Shown here piece after piece: positions 4,948 to 5,005 of a stretch of DNA of 5,005 nt (the stretch's first letter is position 1; the number at the start of each line of letters is the position of its first letter). The DNA lies in NCBI GenBank assembly GCA_002502705.1, contig DAQB01000044.1, positions 2,391-7,395 on the forward strand, read 5' to 3'. The position numbers were made by a program, and so were the translations under genes. Under the pieces are notes generated by a model. That model had not been told where the DNA came from, ran no database searches, and saw only the letters and a list, made by a program, of their open reading frames with translations. This DNA is from Thermoplasmatales archaeon UBA582 (GTDB taxonomy: Archaea > Thermoplasmatota > Thermoplasmata > Thermoplasmatales > Thermoplasmataceae).

Positions 4948-5005
4948 GTGAATGAACAAAAACCAGATGTTTCTGGAGGACTGCCTCAAAATGAGCTCAC
5001 AGATC
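4948..5005 (+). CDS. Probable start of an unidentified downstream gene, cut by window edge
   Basis: An AGGAGG SD at 4933-4938 indicates a plus-strand gene beginning here. The frame opened by GTG at 4948 encodes MNEQKPDVSGGLPQNELTD and stays open to the window end. It has 9-nt SD spacing and many codons starting with G, as expected of coding DNA. A competing frame from ATG 4952 (MNKNQMFLEDCLKMSSQI) is also open but has 13-nt spacing and few G-first codons. I cannot assign a function from 19 residues; the hydrophilic, Gly/Pro-containing start suggests a flexible N-terminus. The 38-nt gap from the beta subunit suggests it may be co-transcribed with the oxidoreductase genes. Confidence 0.4.
   Translation, partial: MNEQKPDVSGGLPQNELTD

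Noticed and set aside
4795..4989. 64-codon minus-strand frame spanning the beta C-terminus and the following gap
   Set aside because: No SD or family match; the plus strand has the beta C-terminus and a good SD for another gene in the same region.

Overview
The window looks archaeal, most likely from a Thermoplasmata-type organism such as a member of the Thermoplasmatales. The base composition is moderately AT-rich by eye. Downstream genes have strong Shine-Dalgarno (SD) sequences such as GAGGTGAT, the complement of the archaeal 16S rRNA 3' end. The first gene of the rightward operon has no SD and looks leaderless, with TTTAAATT/TTAAAATA TATA-like boxes instead of bacterial -35/-10 elements. 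The 2-oxoacid oxidoreductase is of the two-subunit archaeal type with a fused gamma-alpha chain. The lineage is an inference; no rRNA or taxonomic marker is present.

Layout. (1) Positions 1-2128, minus strand: a peptide/nickel (Dpp/Opp-family) ABC transporter operon read leftward. It holds a DppB-type permease (1121-2128), a DppC-type permease (161-1120) and the first 53 codons of a DppD-type ATPase (1-160), which leaves the window just as the Walker A motif begins. Both junctions are exact stop-start abutments (TAG then ATG) with an SD inside the upstream gene. (2) Positions 2129-2316: a 188-bp divergent intergenic region with a TATA-like box for each operon, a central A7-C-T7 tract flanked by TTATT/AATAA, and a short dyad beside the rightward promoter. 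(3) Positions 2317-4909, plus strand: a two-gene operon for 2-oxoacid:ferredoxin oxidoreductase, a fused gamma-alpha subunit followed one base later by the beta subunit, which carries the four [4Fe-4S] cysteines and the thiamine diphosphate site. (4) Positions 4910-5005: a 38-nt gap with an 8-bp inverted repeat, then an SD and the probable start of another plus-strand gene cut by the window edge.

How the genes may work together (inference): the transporter would import peptides, peptidases and transaminases encoded elsewhere would turn the amino acids into 2-oxoacids, and the oxidoreductase would decarboxylate these to acyl-CoA with reduction of ferredoxin. This fits a peptide-scavenging heterotroph. 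I see no mobile element, CRISPR array, tRNA or rRNA, and no clear evidence of an undescribed system. The points most worth checking are two apparent lysine replacements around the oxidoreductase active site, the divergent regulatory region, the beta-subunit start, and the inverted repeat that touches the last gene's SD.
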